Positions 48,150 through 59,926 of a DNA stretch of 64,000 nt are shown here, in pieces (position 1 is the stretch's first letter; each line of letters opens with the position of its first letter). The notes beneath the pieces are model-generated. The model did no database searches. It had not been told where the DNA came from and saw only the letters and a program-made list of their open reading frames with translations. Source of the stretch: Bacteroidetes bacterium ADurb.Bin008 (GTDB lineage: Bacteria > Bacteroidota > Bacteroidia > Bacteroidales > Tenuifilaceae); NCBI GenBank assembly GCA_002071445.1, contig MWFE01000067.1:1-64000 (forward strand). The letters are read 5' to 3'. Made by a program: the position numbers and the translations under genes.

Positions 48150-51100
48150 TTAGTTCTTAACCATTCTGCGTACTACCTGCTCTCCATTCTCCAAATGGAA
48201 TGAAACCAGGTAAACACCTCTATGAAGTGCGGCTGTACTGAGCATTTGCTCGTTTCCGGTGATATGAGCATTTAAAACCACCTGTCCGATAAGGTTGGTA
48301 ATCACCACCCTGCTAACCCTGGCAGAAGAGGTAAAGCTGATAAACCCATCGAACGGGTTGGGGTACACGTTAAGGCGGGTGAGCGCATCGGTCTCAACTC
48401 CCACCAGCCTCATGGTTACCTCAACTTCAATATCGCTGCCCGATACGGTAAAAGTGCCTGTATAGTCAACGTAATCATCATGTGTAACCAGGAAACTGTA
48501 GGTACCATCGGCAAAAGTATGCGATGCAACACCCTCCTCATTGGTTGTGATGGAGCCATCCATCCCCTCTGCAGTAATAACGGCTCCTTCAATGGGCCCC
48601 GTCTTATCGCTTACCGTAAAGGTTACATTGAATATTCCTTCGTACTCAAAGTTGGCTGTTAGGGTTATATCGGCAGCAGGCATGGCAAACGAGTAGGGTG
48701 AATCGGTGCTGACCACATTACCCTCGTCATCGGTCCAATTCACAAACGTGTAACCCGAATTGGGAGTGGCAACAACCGTAATATTCTCACCCTGCGGGAA
48801 TGAGCCTGCTCCCATAGCCGTTCCGGCATCTTCAGGATTAACCTCCAAACTCAAATTATACATCGTGGTGCTGTCTTCGACAAAGTGTGCAGCAATTTCA
48901 ACATCATGGTTGGGCATGATGAACGTATAGGGATTATCCGAAGAAACTACCACACCGTCTATTCTCCAGTTTTGGAAAACATAGCCATAATAGGCTTCGG
49001 CGGTAAGAGTTACATCTTCGCCGGGCATATAATCATAACCACCATCAACCCAGCCTGCCCCCATGGGGACAATGGAAACGTTAACATCATAGCGTTCTTC
49101 GATTATGTTCATCATGAAAAATGCCGGGGCACCCGCATCGAACGAAACTATGGCAGTTGCGTAAACCACCTCCAGTTCTCTATTGTCATTCTTCGGCAAT
49201 AGCTGCTTTTTATCCTCGTCAAAATATACCCTTAGGCGGGCAGTGCCATCGTTGTTGTCGGTTACGTCATAGAATGGCCATTCCATCTCCTGAGTCATCC
49301 AGTCCATAATGACAATGACATAAATGCCTGTTATCTCCGTGGCATCGTTCCATGTAACCTCAATGTCCTGATATGGCGGCATGCCATTGTAATAGGTAAC
49401 CGACTGCGGATCGATGGTAGCATTGGTTACTCCGCTCTCAATGGCAGTAATGGTCAGCGTTTCCTCATCACCGGTATCGAACTGGATGGTAAGTTCCACC
49501 TCATCGCCAACGGCAGTAAGGTTATCGGCCAAAAAGCCATTGTGAATGTATAACCAGGCCCCTTCAGTAAAGTAATCATCGCTAATTATCAACGCATTAC
49601 CCTCATGGGTAATGGAAGTTATTGCATTGGCATCTCTGTAGAAAACAATGGTAATCAAATCGTCAGGATTGGAAAAGTCGTAGAAAAGGTGATCGGGGTT
49701 AACGCCCGGACTGGTCGATTCCAGTATTACTATGCCAATCCATTCATTGTATCCCGAGCCAAATTCGACAATTAAATTGAATACCTGCATTGGTTGAGGA
49801 TTCATAGCAAGGATAAAATCGCTGGCAATGGTCAGGATATTTCCATTGATGAAATAATCCTCATCCTCAACAAGCGTCACCGTTATGCCGTCTCCATCAT
49901 CATCGTCATTAATATTTTCTATGGTACAGGTAATGCCCTCTATTGTAGTTTCACTTCCCCAGTTGATGTAAAACTCAACATCCTGCGGATTCTCAATGCC
50001 AAAAATCTGATAATCGGGATTAATTTCGGGATAATCCCAAGGCATAAACTCTACGGTTACATCAAGATCGCTCTGAAGATTATTGTAAAACAGAGTATTG
50101 GCATTGAAGTTGGGGACAATGGTACCGTTTATCTTCCACTCCTTCACTCCGTAGCCCCAGTTGGCATATGCGCGGAATTCTATATCCCACCCCTGGGTTA
50201 CCTGTTGTCCACTGCCGATGTAGTTTCCACCTGCTTCGGCATACAAGTAACCAATTTCGCCTATTACGCTGTAGGTAACCGTGTACATTTGGGTTGTAGC
50301 CTGGAATACGGCTGTTAACTCTAAATCGTGGTCAGGCATCACAAACACGTATGGGTTATTGAGACTAACCACATTTCCATCACCATCTTCCCAGTGATCA
50401 AAATAGAATCCTACGAATGGATACGCCTGTAAATATACCTCTTCACCCACTATATAGTTACCGGTTCCATTAACCCAACCGCCATTTGCGGGCTCGATGG
50501 CAACATCCACATTAAAGAACTGCACCATTAAAGTCATCAGGAAATGAGCCGGAGCACCCACATCGAAAGAGATGCTCAATGATACATATGAGAAAATATC
50601 CTCTTTGGCATTTCCGGCATCGAATAGTTTGGCTTTATCATCATCCCCAATGATAATTCTCAGCAGTGCTGTTCCATCTCCATTATCGGTAACAGTGTAG
50701 TAGGGCCATTCGAACTGATCAACATTCCATCCGTCAATGGCGGTTACTAAGATTTCTGTAACCTCGGAGGCATCGTTCCAGGTTATGGTGATATCCTGGT
50801 ACAAAGGTACTTCATTAACATAAGTAACCGATTGCGGGTCAATTGATGCATTCACCACATTGCTCTCCACGGTATTTATGCTAAGCATGGCCTCATCGCC
50901 CGTATCGAACGTAACGGTTAAGGTTACTTCATCATTAACAGACTGGAGAGCCTGACTTAAGTAAGAATTATGGATAAACAGCCATGTTCCGCTCAGCAAA
51001 TAATCTTCCCCTTCCGTCAGGGTTGTCCCCCCCTGAGAAACAGACTCTATTGCACCGGCGCTTTGATATATAACTATGGTAAACAGGTCGCCGGGGTTGC

Positions 51101-51854
51101 TCAAATCGTATGTTAGTGTATTGGGTATTAAATGTGGTAATATACTTTCAACTACCACTATGTTAAACCATGCATAGCCCCACTCTCCAAATGCAGCAAC
51201 AAAATTAAACCAATCGCCAGCTTCGGGGTATAGGGATTGCATAAAGCTGCCTGCAATGGTGAGCGTATTGCCATCAACAAAGTAATCGGTGCCCTCCTGC
51301 AGGGGTATTTCATTTTGATCATCTCCATCCCAATAATAGCAATAAATCTGGTTTATCTCGGACTCGCTCCCCCAGAAAATGGTAAAGTTTAAATCATTGG
51401 CCTCCTGTATGCCATAATACTGGGTGTCGGGAGTAATTTCCGGATTTTTATACTCCTGATTTACCCAAACCCAATAGTAATTGGTTGTGAATCCGTCCTC
51501 GGCGGTAACAGTAAAAAGGGCCCCATTACTGAAATCCATAGCGGTTGGGAACTGGTAATCTACTGTTGCCCCTTCGGATATGGTCATGGTGGGCGTGAGA
51601 GAAGTAATATCGGTATCCCACGCAATGGTTACCGCAATGTTAGCATAGTATATGTTCACTATCGCATTTGGATCCTCAAGAAATCCAAAGCTAAGAATAT
51701 ACGCATCGGAAGATTGGGTTTTTGACACTGTACCTTCCAATGGGGAAGTTGCAACAGGAGCAACAGCGTTGACCTGTTTCTTTTCTTCGGCTTTGGCAAT
51801 GAATAACCCCATGCAAAGCGAGAAAAGGATTAAAAGGGTAAAGGTTTTTTTCAT
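48150..51854 (-). CDS. T9SS-secreted multidomain protein (1234 residues)
   Basis: A signal peptide (1-22, MKKTFTLLILFSLCMGLFIAKA) leads a series of beta domains: CBM_X2-like modules at about 145-235, 240-330, 620-720 and 725-810, bacterial-repeat (InlB-like) modules with VNVSIVPMGAGWVDGG and YTFIMPNHDVE, and a carboxypeptidase-regulatory-like domain (about 1080-1150). The C terminus (1155-1234: LNVYPNPFDGF ... GVYLVSFHLENGEQVVRRMVKN) is a T9SS type A sorting domain. No enzyme domain is seen. It shares modules and terminator with the giant gene downstream, so they probably derive from a common parent or act together on the surface. Confidence 0.87.
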   Translation of the reverse strand: MKKTFTLLILFSLCMGLFIAKAEEKKQVNAVAPVATSPLEGTVSKTQSSDAYILSFGFLEDPNAIVNIYYANIAVTIAWDTDITSLTPTMTISEGATVDYQFPTAMDFSNGALFTVTAEDGFTTNYYWVWVNQEYKNPEITPDTQYYGIQEANDLNFTIFWGSESEINQIYCYYWDGDDQNEIPLQEGTDYFVDGNTLTIAGSFMQSLYPEAGDWFNFVAAFGEWGYAWFNIVVVESILPHLIPNTLTYDLSNPGDLFTIVIYQSAGAIESVSQGGTTLTEGEDYLLSGTWLFIHNSYLSQALQSVNDEVTLTVTFDTGDEAMLSINTVESNVVNASIDPQSVTYVNEVPLYQDITITWNDASEVTEILVTAIDGWNVDQFEWPYYTVTDNGDGTALLRIIIGDDDKAKLFDAGNAKEDIFSYVSLSISFDVGAPAHFLMTLMVQFFNVDVAIEPANGGWVNGTGNYIVGEEVYLQAYPFVGFYFDHWEDGDGNVVSLNNPYVFVMPDHDLELTAVFQATTQMYTVTYSVIGEIGYLYAEAGGNYIGSGQQVTQGWDIEFRAYANWGYGVKEWKINGTIVPNFNANTLFYNNLQSDLDVTVEFMPWDYPEINPDYQIFGIENPQDVEFYINWGSETTIEGITCTIENINDDDDGDGITVTLVEDEDYFINGNILTIASDFILAMNPQPMQVFNLIVEFGSGYNEWIGIVILESTSPGVNPDHLFYDFSNPDDLITIVFYRDANAITSITHEGNALIISDDYFTEGAWLYIHNGFLADNLTAVGDEVELTIQFDTGDEETLTITAIESGVTNATIDPQSVTYYNGMPPYQDIEVTWNDATEITGIYVIVIMDWMTQEMEWPFYDVTDNNDGTARLRVYFDEDKKQLLPKNDNRELEVVYATAIVSFDAGAPAFFMMNIIEERYDVNVSIVPMGAGWVDGGYDYMPGEDVTLTAEAYYGYVFQNWRIDGVVVSSDNPYTFIMPNHDVEIAAHFVEDSTTMYNLSLEVNPEDAGTAMGAGSFPQGENITVVATPNSGYTFVNWTDDEGNVVSTDSPYSFAMPAADITLTANFEYEGIFNVTFTVSDKTGPIEGAVITAEGMDGSITTNEEGVASHTFADGTYSFLVTHDDYVDYTGTFTVSGSDIEVEVTMRLVGVETDALTRLNVYPNPFDGFISFTSSARVSRVVITNLIGQVVLNAHITGNEQMLSTAALHRGVYLVSFHLENGEQVVRRMVKN

Positions 51855-53218
<1,364 letters not shown>

Positions 53219-53240
53219 CATTGCCAATCGATAGATTGCA

Positions 53241-53276
53241 CGAAGCCCGATGTTGCTAACATCGGGCTTCGTTTTT
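53241..53276 (+). terminator. Terminator of gap, shared with the converging gene
   Basis: A perfect 14-bp stem (CGAAGCCCGATGTT at 53241-53254, AACATCGGGCTTCG at 53258-53271) with a 3-base loop is followed by TTTTT. It lies 22 bases after the gap stop, between convergent genes, and may work in both directions. Confidence 0.92.
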
Positions 53277-53296
53277 AAAACTCCTTATGATTACTG

Positions 53297-54103
53297 TTAA
53301 TAGCCCTGCCCCCTGATAAATTCTTCAATGGATGGCTCCTGTATTCTGCCAACGTTTTTAATCATAATATCAAGCGTTTTGGTCTCCTGATCAATCAACT
53401 CGTCCTGATTGTCGGCTATACCATAAGTATAGTTAATAACGCTAAGGAGTTTCCCCTGCCGGTCGAAGATTTTCCATTCCCCATGCTTCAGCCCTTGCAG
53501 GTAAGCTCCCTCCATTCGGCTGCTCCCATCGGGGAAATAGGTTATTGCCGGGCCATTCTCCAAACCGCCTTTGTACATAAGCGTGGTTTTATACATTCCG
53601 TTAAGGTAGTACTGGGCAGTTAGCCCATCCTTCTGATCGTTTTTCCAATGCACACACTCATATACCTCGCCGGTAGGATAATAGGTTTTTACCTCTCCGT
53701 CCTTAATGCCATGCTTGTAATTCTCAACCAGAGCCACTTTCCCTGTCTGCGTAAAATATTGCCACTCACCATCCTTCCTGTTCATGTAGAACACCCCCCG
53801 TGCAATCTCTTTGCCATTGGGATAGTATAGGATTGTTTGGGCCGAATCGCCGCACTGGCTGTAAACCATCCGTGCGCGCAGGGTGCCACCCTCGTGATAC
53901 CGAAGGAACACACCCCTGGGCTTATCGTCTTTAAAATATCCCTTATATGCCACTTTCCCGTTCTTGTAGTACTTTTTCCAGTAGCCCTGTTTCAGATTAT
54001 TGTTATCTACCTGATTGAATACAGTATCGGTCACTACTGCCTGTTGCGCCGAAAGGCCCGTGGACAGCAATACACAGGCTAAGGTAATAGCGATGATTCT
54101 CAT
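53297..54103 (-). CDS. MORN-repeat (toxin-antitoxin YwqK-like) exported protein
   Basis: I start at the ATG at 54103 (MRIIAITLACVLLSTGLSAQ, a clear signal peptide; 268 residues), because the longer frame needs a TTG. The body has about eight MORN-type repeats such as GYWKKYYKNGKVAYKGYF, GVFYMNRKDGEWQYF and GEWKIFDRQGKLLSV. The family, annotated in databases as YwqK-like or toxin-antitoxin MORN proteins, has no firm function in Bacteroidota. It is probably periplasmic or outer-membrane facing. Confidence 0.8.
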   Translation of the reverse strand: MRIIAITLACVLLSTGLSAQQAVVTDTVFNQVDNNNLKQGYWKKYYKNGKVAYKGYFKDDKPRGVFLRYHEGGTLRARMVYSQCGDSAQTILYYPNGKEIARGVFYMNRKDGEWQYFTQTGKVALVENYKHGIKDGEVKTYYPTGEVYECVHWKNDQKDGLTAQYYLNGMYKTTLMYKGGLENGPAITYFPDGSSRMEGAYLQGLKHGEWKIFDRQGKLLSVINYTYGIADNQDELIDQETKTLDIMIKNVGRIQEPSIEEFIRGQGY

Positions 54104-54162
54104 AGACTTCACCAAGATTAAGTTATTTGGAAATGATAACGGCAAATATAGAAATTCATTAT

Positions 54163-54194
54163 AAAAAAGCCCCCGGATAATACCCGAGGGCTTT
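54163..54194 (-). terminator. Terminator of dnaK
   Basis: AAAAGCCCCCGG and CCCGAGGGCTTTT pair with one mismatch around an ATAATA loop; the minus-strand continuation is T-rich. It lies about 30 bases after the dnaK stop. Confidence 0.85.
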
Positions 54195-54222
54195 TGAACA
54201 GTATATATTATGGTAAAGAATT

Positions 54223-56124
54223 CTACTTCACCTCTTCGAAATCCACATCGGTAACCTCTTGCTCGTTACTTCCAGACGGTTCGCCAGTGGGTTGCTGTGC
54301 TTGCTGCTGTCCCTGCTGAGCTTGCGTAGCTTTATACATCTCTTCAGAGGCGGCTTGCCATACGGTATTCAACTCGCTTGTGGCTGCGTCGATAGCCGCA
54401 ATATCCTGCTTCTGGTGTGCCTCTTTCAGCTTTGCCAATGCCTGCTCAATAGGATCCTTCTTGTCAGCAGGAATCTTATCGCCAAACTCTTTGAGCTGCT
54501 TCTCGGTTTGAAAAATCATACTATCGGCAGCATTGAGCTTATCAACCCGCTCGCGGGCCTCGCGGTCGGCAGCCTCATTGGCTTTGGCCTCCTCGCGCAT
54601 GCGCTTAATCTCGTCATCGGTAAGCCCGGATGATGCCTCGATGCGAATTCGCTGCTCCTTGCCGGTTCCCTTATCCTTGGCCGATACGTTCAGTATTCCG
54701 TTGGCATCTATGTCAAAAGTAACCTCAATCTGGGGTACTCCACGCGGAGCGGGTGGGATTCCATCCAAGTGGAATCGCCCGATGGTTTTATTACCGCTGG
54801 CCATTGGCCTTTCGCCCTGTAGCACGTGTATCTCTACCGAGGGTTGATTATCGGATGCCGTGGTAAACGTTTCGCCCTTACGGGTTGGGATTGTGGTATT
54901 GGCATCGATAAGTCTTGTGAATACACCTCCCATGGTCTCGATACCCAGCGAAAGGGGTGTTACGTCTAACAACAACACATCCTTCACCTCTCCGGTAAGT
55001 ACGCCCCCCTGTATGGCAGCCCCAATGGCCACCACCTCGTCGGGGTTTACCCCTTTGCTTGGAGTTTTTCCAAAGAATTTTTCAACCACCTGTTGAATGG
55101 CCGGGATACGGGTTGAACCACCCACCAGAATTACCTCGTTGATATCCGATGGCTGCATACCGGCATCCTTCAGGGCCTTCCTGCAAGGCTCAATGGTAGC
55201 CTGAATCAAATGGTCGGTAAACTTCTCAAACTGAGCGCGGGTTAAGGTACGCACCAGATGTTTCGGAATACCATCAACCGGCATGATGTACGGAAGATTT
55301 ATCTCCGTTTGGGTTGAACTGGAAAACTCAATCTTGGCCTTCTCGGCGGCCTCTTTCAAGCGCTGGAGTGCCATGGGGTCTTTGCGCAGGTCGATGCCCT
55401 CATCCTTTTTAAACTCCTCAGCCAGCCAGTCGATGATTACGTGGTCGAAATCGTCGCCACCCAAATGGGTATCACCATTGGTCGATTTCACCTCGAATAC
55501 CCCGTCGCCCAGCTCAAGGATGGAAATATCGAACGTTCCCCCACCAAGGTCAAATACGGCAATCTTCAGGTCTGTGCTCTTCTTATCGAGGCCATAGGCC
55601 AATGCAGCAGCCGTGGGCTCGTTGATGATCCTGCGAACTTTAAGCCCTGCTATCTCCCCTGCCTCCTTGGTAGCCTGACGCTGCGAATCGCTGAAGTATG
55701 CCGGAACGGTAACCACTGCCTCGTGCACCTCCTGTCCCAGGTAATCCTCAGCCGTTTTCTTCATCTTTTGAAGAATCATGGCCGAAATCTCCTGCGGAGT
55801 ATATTTTCTATCGTCAATTACCACGCGGGGCATATTGTTTTCGCCTTTAATCACCTGAAATGATGCACGCTCCGACTCTTTGGCCACTTTATCGTAGGTC
55901 TCGCCCATAAATCTTTTAATGGAGAAAATGGTCTTCTTCGAGTTGGTTATGGCCTGACGCTTGGCGGGATCGCCAACCTTACGCTCGCCATTCTCAACAA
56001 ATGCCACTATGGAAGGGGTTGTGCGCTTACCCTCGCTGTTGGGTATAACCACAGGCTCGTTACCCTCCATAACTGAAACACAAGAGTTTGTAGTTCCTAA
56101 GTCAATTCCAATAATTTTGCTCAT
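54223..56124 (-). CDS. dnaK: Chaperone protein DnaK (Hsp70)
   Basis: This Hsp70 refolds client proteins with DnaJ and GrpE. The 633-residue protein starts [20 protein letters not shown], has the second phosphate loop [18 protein letters not shown] and [14 protein letters not shown], a linker near [16 protein letters not shown], and the substrate-binding and lid domains ending in a Q/G-rich tail with TDVDFEEVK. No dnaJ or grpE is adjacent. I saw no CIRCE element upstream. Confidence 0.98.
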   Translation of the reverse strand: MSKIIGIDLGTTNSCVSVMEGNEPVVIPNSEGKRTTPSIVAFVENGERKVGDPAKRQAITNSKKTIFSIKRFMGETYDKVAKESERASFQVIKGENNMPRVVIDDRKYTPQEISAMILQKMKKTAEDYLGQEVHEAVVTVPAYFSDSQRQATKEAGEIAGLKVRRIINEPTAAALAYGLDKKSTDLKIAVFDLGGGTFDISILELGDGVFEVKSTNGDTHLGGDDFDHVIIDWLAEEFKKDEGIDLRKDPMALQRLKEAAEKAKIEFSSSTQTEINLPYIMPVDGIPKHLVRTLTRAQFEKFTDHLIQATIEPCRKALKDAGMQPSDINEVILVGGSTRIPAIQQVVEKFFGKTPSKGVNPDEVVAIGAAIQGGVLTGEVKDVLLLDVTPLSLGIETMGGVFTRLIDANTTIPTRKGETFTTASDNQPSVEIHVLQGERPMASGNKTIGRFHLDGIPPAPRGVPQIEVTFDIDANGILNVSAKDKGTGKEQRIRIEASSGLTDDEIKRMREEAKANEAADREARERVDKLNAADSMIFQTEKQLKEFGDKIPADKKDPIEQALAKLKEAHQKQDIAAIDAATSELNTVWQAASEEMYKATQAQQGQQQAQQPTGEPSGSNEQEVTDVDFEEVK

Positions 56125-56517
56125 CGTTTATGTTTTTAGTCAATTAAATATCCATTTTATTTTCACGACATAGGGGTTTCAATGATTGTGCCATTGATAA
56201 AAAAACAGTCATCGGGTGATATATTGGCATACCACAGGAAAAAAGGCACTACGTTTTGTCATATAAAAAAATCTTTATAAATTGCAAATTATTGACTATA
56301 AACACATTATCGCAAAACTGGTTTCCAAGGCTCTAAAACATAATCACAAATGCGTGATATTCAATTCTATATAATGAATCTATGCCAAAAAGTCATATTA
56401 AAGCCATGGGGAGGGTTCTCTACATGGTTCGACGAAAACAAAAGGCGTTTTAGGGTTTTCGCTTCAACTATTAATATATCTTTGTAACGAAAGATTTACT
56501 AATCAAACCAAGTTCTC
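56125..56517. other. Divergent intergenic region, dnaK / panB
   Basis: The 393 bases hold no gene. The panB side carries a TATCTTTG box. No CIRCE-type inverted repeat or obvious sigma-32-like promoter was found on the dnaK side. Confidence 0.5.
56477..56484 (+). promoter_or_regulatory. -7 promoter box of panB
   Basis: TATCTTTG matches TAnnTTTG and predicts a start about 25 bases upstream of the panB ATG. A TTTT at 56456-56459 could be a weak -33 element with 17-base spacing. Confidence 0.6.
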
Positions 56518-57333
56518 ATGTCAACAGAAGGAAAAGCCAAGGTTGTTACAACCCACGTTCTATACGAGATGAAGTTGAGGGGTGAAAAGATTGCCATGCT
56601 CACGGGGTACGATTTTTCCATGGCACGCATACTCGATGCCGCAGGCATTGATATCGTTCTTGTGGGCGATTCTGCCTCCAACGTGATGGCCGGGCACGAA
56701 TCGACTTTGCCCATCACCCTCGATCAGATGATTTACCATGCTCAGGCGGTGGTTCGCGCCACCAAGCGTGCGCTTGTGGTTGTCGATTTGCCGTTTGGCA
56801 CCTACCAGGGCGACTCCAAACAGGCCCTTTGCTCGGCCATTCGTATCATGAAAGAGTCGGGAGCCGATGCAGTCAAGTTGGAAGGTGGCAAGGAAATCAT
56901 CGAATCGGTGAACAGAATTCTATCGGCCGGAATCCCCGTGATGGGTCATCTGGGGCTAACGCCCCAATCCATTCATAAGTTTGGAACCTACACCGTGAGG
57001 GCACGCGACGAAGCCGAGGCAGAAAAGCTGGTAGCCGATGCCCATCTACTCGAAGAGGCAGGATGCTTTTCCATTGTGCTGGAAAAAATACCTGCTGCGC
57101 TGGGAGAAAAAGTAGCCCATGAACTTAAGGTTCCCATTATCGGAATTGGAGCAGGATCCGGAGTTGACGGACAGGTACTGGTTGTTCACGATATGCTTGG
57201 CATCACCCACGAGTTTTCGCCCAGATTCCTACGCCGATACCACAACCTATACGCCGAAATGTTAGGAGCATTCCAGTCATACATAAGAGATGTGAAAAGC
57301 CTTAGCTTCCCCAATGAGAGGGAGCAGTACTAA
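56518..57333 (+). CDS. panB: 3-methyl-2-oxobutanoate hydroxymethyltransferase
   Basis: PanB makes ketopantoate from 2-oxoisovalerate and methylenetetrahydrofolate in pantothenate/CoA synthesis. The 271-residue protein has the signatures [25 protein letters not shown], the metal-binding D and E in [11 protein letters not shown] and VKLEGG, and [18 protein letters not shown]. The length is normal. panC and panD are not in the window. The pseudouridine synthase follows 50 bases on and may share the transcript. Confidence 0.96.
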   Translation: MSTEGKAKVVTTHVLYEMKLRGEKIAMLTGYDFSMARILDAAGIDIVLVGDSASNVMAGHESTLPITLDQMIYHAQAVVRATKRALVVVDLPFGTYQGDSKQALCSAIRIMKESGADAVKLEGGKEIIESVNRILSAGIPVMGHLGLTPQSIHKFGTYTVRARDEAEAEKLVADAHLLEEAGCFSIVLEKIPAALGEKVAHELKVPIIGIGAGSGVDGQVLVVHDMLGITHEFSPRFLRRYHNLYAEMLGAFQSYIRDVKSLSFPNEREQY

Positions 57334-57383
57334 GAAATACAATGCAGAGGCAGATTGGTTATAAACCTGTAAAGTAGCCGCAT

Positions 57384-58079
57384 ATGGCTTTCGATCCACA
57401 GCGCATTCTCTACGAAGACAATCACCTGATAGCGGTGAACAAGCATTGCGGCGACATTGTGCAGGGCGATAAAACCGGAGATACACCCTTGCTTGTTGAG
57501 GTACGACAATTCATAAAACAACGCGATTCGAAGCCGGGCAATGTCTTTTTAGAGGCCATTCACCGCATCGATCGTCCTGTGAGCGGAGTGGTGCTGCTTG
57601 CAAAAACCGGCAAGGGGTTAAGCAGAATGAATAAACTGTTCCACGATAACGATGTGGTTAAAATTTACAGGGCAGTGGTGGGCAGTAAGCCGCCCAGACC
57701 GGCCGATACACTCACCCACTACATTGTGAGGAATCAGCAAAAAAATAAATCATTTGCCTACACAACACCCAAAGGCGATGCAAAAGAGGCCCGATTAACC
57801 TATAAAACCGTTGGCCTAACCGATCGGTACTACCTGTTGGAAATTGAGCTACACACCGGGCGTCATCACCAGATAAGGGCGCAATTAGCAAAAATAGGCC
57901 TCTACATCAAGGGCGATTTAAAGTACGGAGCCCCACGCTCGAATCCCAACGGGGGTATTCATCTACACGCTTTCTCACTCAACTTTACCCATCCTGTGTC
58001 GGGAGTAAATGTAAACATTGTTGCTCCCACCCCCGATGACCCCCTGTGGAATGCCTTTGGCATTACGTTGACCGGCTGA
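57384..58079 (+). CDS. RluA-family pseudouridine synthase
   Basis: The 231-residue enzyme isomerises uridines in rRNA or tRNA. The catalytic aspartate lies in HRIDRPVSGVVLLAKT, the family's HRLDxxTSG motif, and RHHQIRAQLAKIG is the second conserved segment. There is no S4 domain, so it is the short form. The target site cannot be told from the sequence. Confidence 0.9.
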   Translation: MAFDPQRILYEDNHLIAVNKHCGDIVQGDKTGDTPLLVEVRQFIKQRDSKPGNVFLEAIHRIDRPVSGVVLLAKTGKGLSRMNKLFHDNDVVKIYRAVVGSKPPRPADTLTHYIVRNQQKNKSFAYTTPKGDAKEARLTYKTVGLTDRYYLLEIELHTGRHHQIRAQLAKIGLYIKGDLKYGAPRSNPNGGIHLHAFSLNFTHPVSGVNVNIVAPTPDDPLWNAFGITLTG

Positions 58080-58238
58080 TCAACACATTCTGCCTTCAAC
58101 GCTACCGCCATGAAACCGCATAGCCTCATCAGCTCAGCCCGCCGAACCCATAAGGTTTTTTGGAACATATTTTGCTTATGGCAAGTTTTCAATTGTTTTA
58201 TTATTTGTATTTTTAGCCGTTCGTGAAGTTTTTAGTCC

Positions 58239-59843
58239 ATGCACTACTCCATTTTAGCCATTTGCCAATCGCAGCAACTACTTGAGAACATCCAAAAAAA
58301 CCTTTCAAGCAGTAAGTATTGCTTTACGTTTCATGGTTTTATTAAAAAAGAAGGTATTGCAATTGAGTGCCAGCACATTGAGGCTGACCTGATTCTGATT
58401 GACTATAACCTTTCCTCTTCATCGGTTAAGGAATGTCTCCAACTGTTACGATATCATTCTCAGTTTAAGGATAAAGGAGTTGTAGTGCTGGTTGAACCCA
58501 ACAATGGAAATATTCATGAGCTCCTTGAAATTGGCGTGGACGATTTTATTGAGATGCCAATCAATGCTACTACGTTTGCAAGCAAATTAGTGCTTAATAT
58601 CAATAAAGCTAAAGTCGTTAAAGACTTAGAGATTAAATCGAGCCAATTCAGTGACATATCCCTCGCTGCCAGTAAGGCGGGAACATCGCTAATAATGATT
58701 AGCAGCAAGGGTGAAATAATGTGGGTAAACGAAGGGTTTGAAATGCTGTACGAATGCACGCTGGATGAATTTCGCAATCGCTTTGGGAACAATCTTTTTG
58801 AGGGTCATCCAAATACCAACACCATAGAGGCAATGAAACAGTGCAGGGAGGAAGGGATTTACGTGGTGTACGAATCAGTTTGGCAAACAAAATCTAATCA
58901 GCGGAAATACATTCAAACTACTCTCACACCCATTTACGATCATAGGGGTCAGTTCAGCAAGATCATTGCCATTGAAATGGACATCTCTGATCTGAAAATG
59001 GCTGAATCGGAGCTGAACGATAAGAATGACAACCTGCTTACGTTGACTGAATACCTTGAAGAATCCAATACGATATTGGATCAACAACGTTTGGAAATTG
59101 AGCAACAAAAGGAATCGCTGGAAAAGGAAAAACAGAAAACCGATGAGCTGTTGCTCAACATTCTCCCAGAAGTTGCCGCGCATCAGCTTAAAAAGAAGGG
59201 ATTTGTGCGACCCAAAAACTATAGCCAGGTGTCCGTTTTTTTCGCCGATTTTGTCAACTTCTCCAGAATTTCAAGATCGTACGAGAATATTGAGGACTTC
59301 ATCACAGCGCTTAGCTTTTACTTCGAAGCATTCGACGAAATTACAACCCGTCGTTTTGTTGAGAAGATTAAAACCATTGGCGATTGCTACATGTGCGTGG
59401 GGGGTGTTCCTCAGGTGAATAAAAGCCATGCGTTCGACACCGTACTGGCAGCATTGGAGGTGCAGCAATTTGTGGAAGAGGTGGCCAAAAAGGATAGGGA
59501 AGCGGGCAAACCCGTATGGCGATTGCGGGTTGGCATCCACAGCGGCAGCGTAATGGCCGGGGTCATCGGGAAGAAAAAATTTGCCTACGATATTTGGGGC
59601 GATACGGTGAATGTGGCCAGCAGAATGGAAGCCAACGGTGAAGCAGGAAAGGTTAACATATCGGAAACCACCTACCAGCATATTAAGGATTACTTCCAAT
59701 GCACCTATCGGGGAAAAATTCCTGCAAAGAGCATAGGCGAAATCAACATGTATTTTGTAGAACGGATACTCCCCGAATATTCAGAGGATGAACACGGGTT
59801 CGTACCCAATGCTCTGTTCAGAAAGGAGCTGGCCAAATATTAG
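58239..59843 (+). CDS. Class III adenylate cyclase with receiver-like and PAS domains
   Basis: This 534-residue protein has a divergent receiver-like region (about 1-125, D55 in LILIDYN in the phosphorylatable place), a PAS domain (about 131-251), a coiled coil (about 258-304) and a class III cyclase domain (about 325-515). Both metal aspartates are present (FADFVNF near 331-337 and KTIGDCYM near 378). The base-selecting residues are K (KTIGD) and D (AYDIWGDTVNVASRM, near 449), the adenylate pattern rather than guanylate E/C. The Asn and Arg in NVASRM are kept. It should make cAMP and act as a dimer. The signal sensed by the PAS domain is unknown. Confidence 0.88.
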   Translation: MHYSILAICQSQQLLENIQKNLSSSKYCFTFHGFIKKEGIAIECQHIEADLILIDYNLSSSSVKECLQLLRYHSQFKDKGVVVLVEPNNGNIHELLEIGVDDFIEMPINATTFASKLVLNINKAKVVKDLEIKSSQFSDISLAASKAGTSLIMISSKGEIMWVNEGFEMLYECTLDEFRNRFGNNLFEGHPNTNTIEAMKQCREEGIYVVYESVWQTKSNQRKYIQTTLTPIYDHRGQFSKIIAIEMDISDLKMAESELNDKNDNLLTLTEYLEESNTILDQQRLEIEQQKESLEKEKQKTDELLLNILPEVAAHQLKKKGFVRPKNYSQVSVFFADFVNFSRISRSYENIEDFITALSFYFEAFDEITTRRFVEKIKTIGDCYMCVGGVPQVNKSHAFDTVLAALEVQQFVEEVAKKDREAGKPVWRLRVGIHSGSVMAGVIGKKKFAYDIWGDTVNVASRMEANGEAGKVNISETTYQHIKDYFQCTYRGKIPAKSIGEINMYFVERILPEYSEDEHGFVPNALFRKELAKY

Positions 59844-59926
59844 GCACTTCTGACGACTTACTCGCCTTTATCGACTATGACCAGCAACCCGTAGTATTAA
59901 TGTGATAAAATGGCATGCTTTTCCGA

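Noticed and set aside
54104..54145. Longer MORN-protein N terminus
   Set aside because: It needs a TTG start and would place 14 residues before a clear signal peptide starting at the ATG at 54103.
56125..56517. CIRCE-type heat-shock element upstream of dnaK
   Set aside because: No TTAGCACTC-N9-GAGTGCTAA-like inverted repeat is present.
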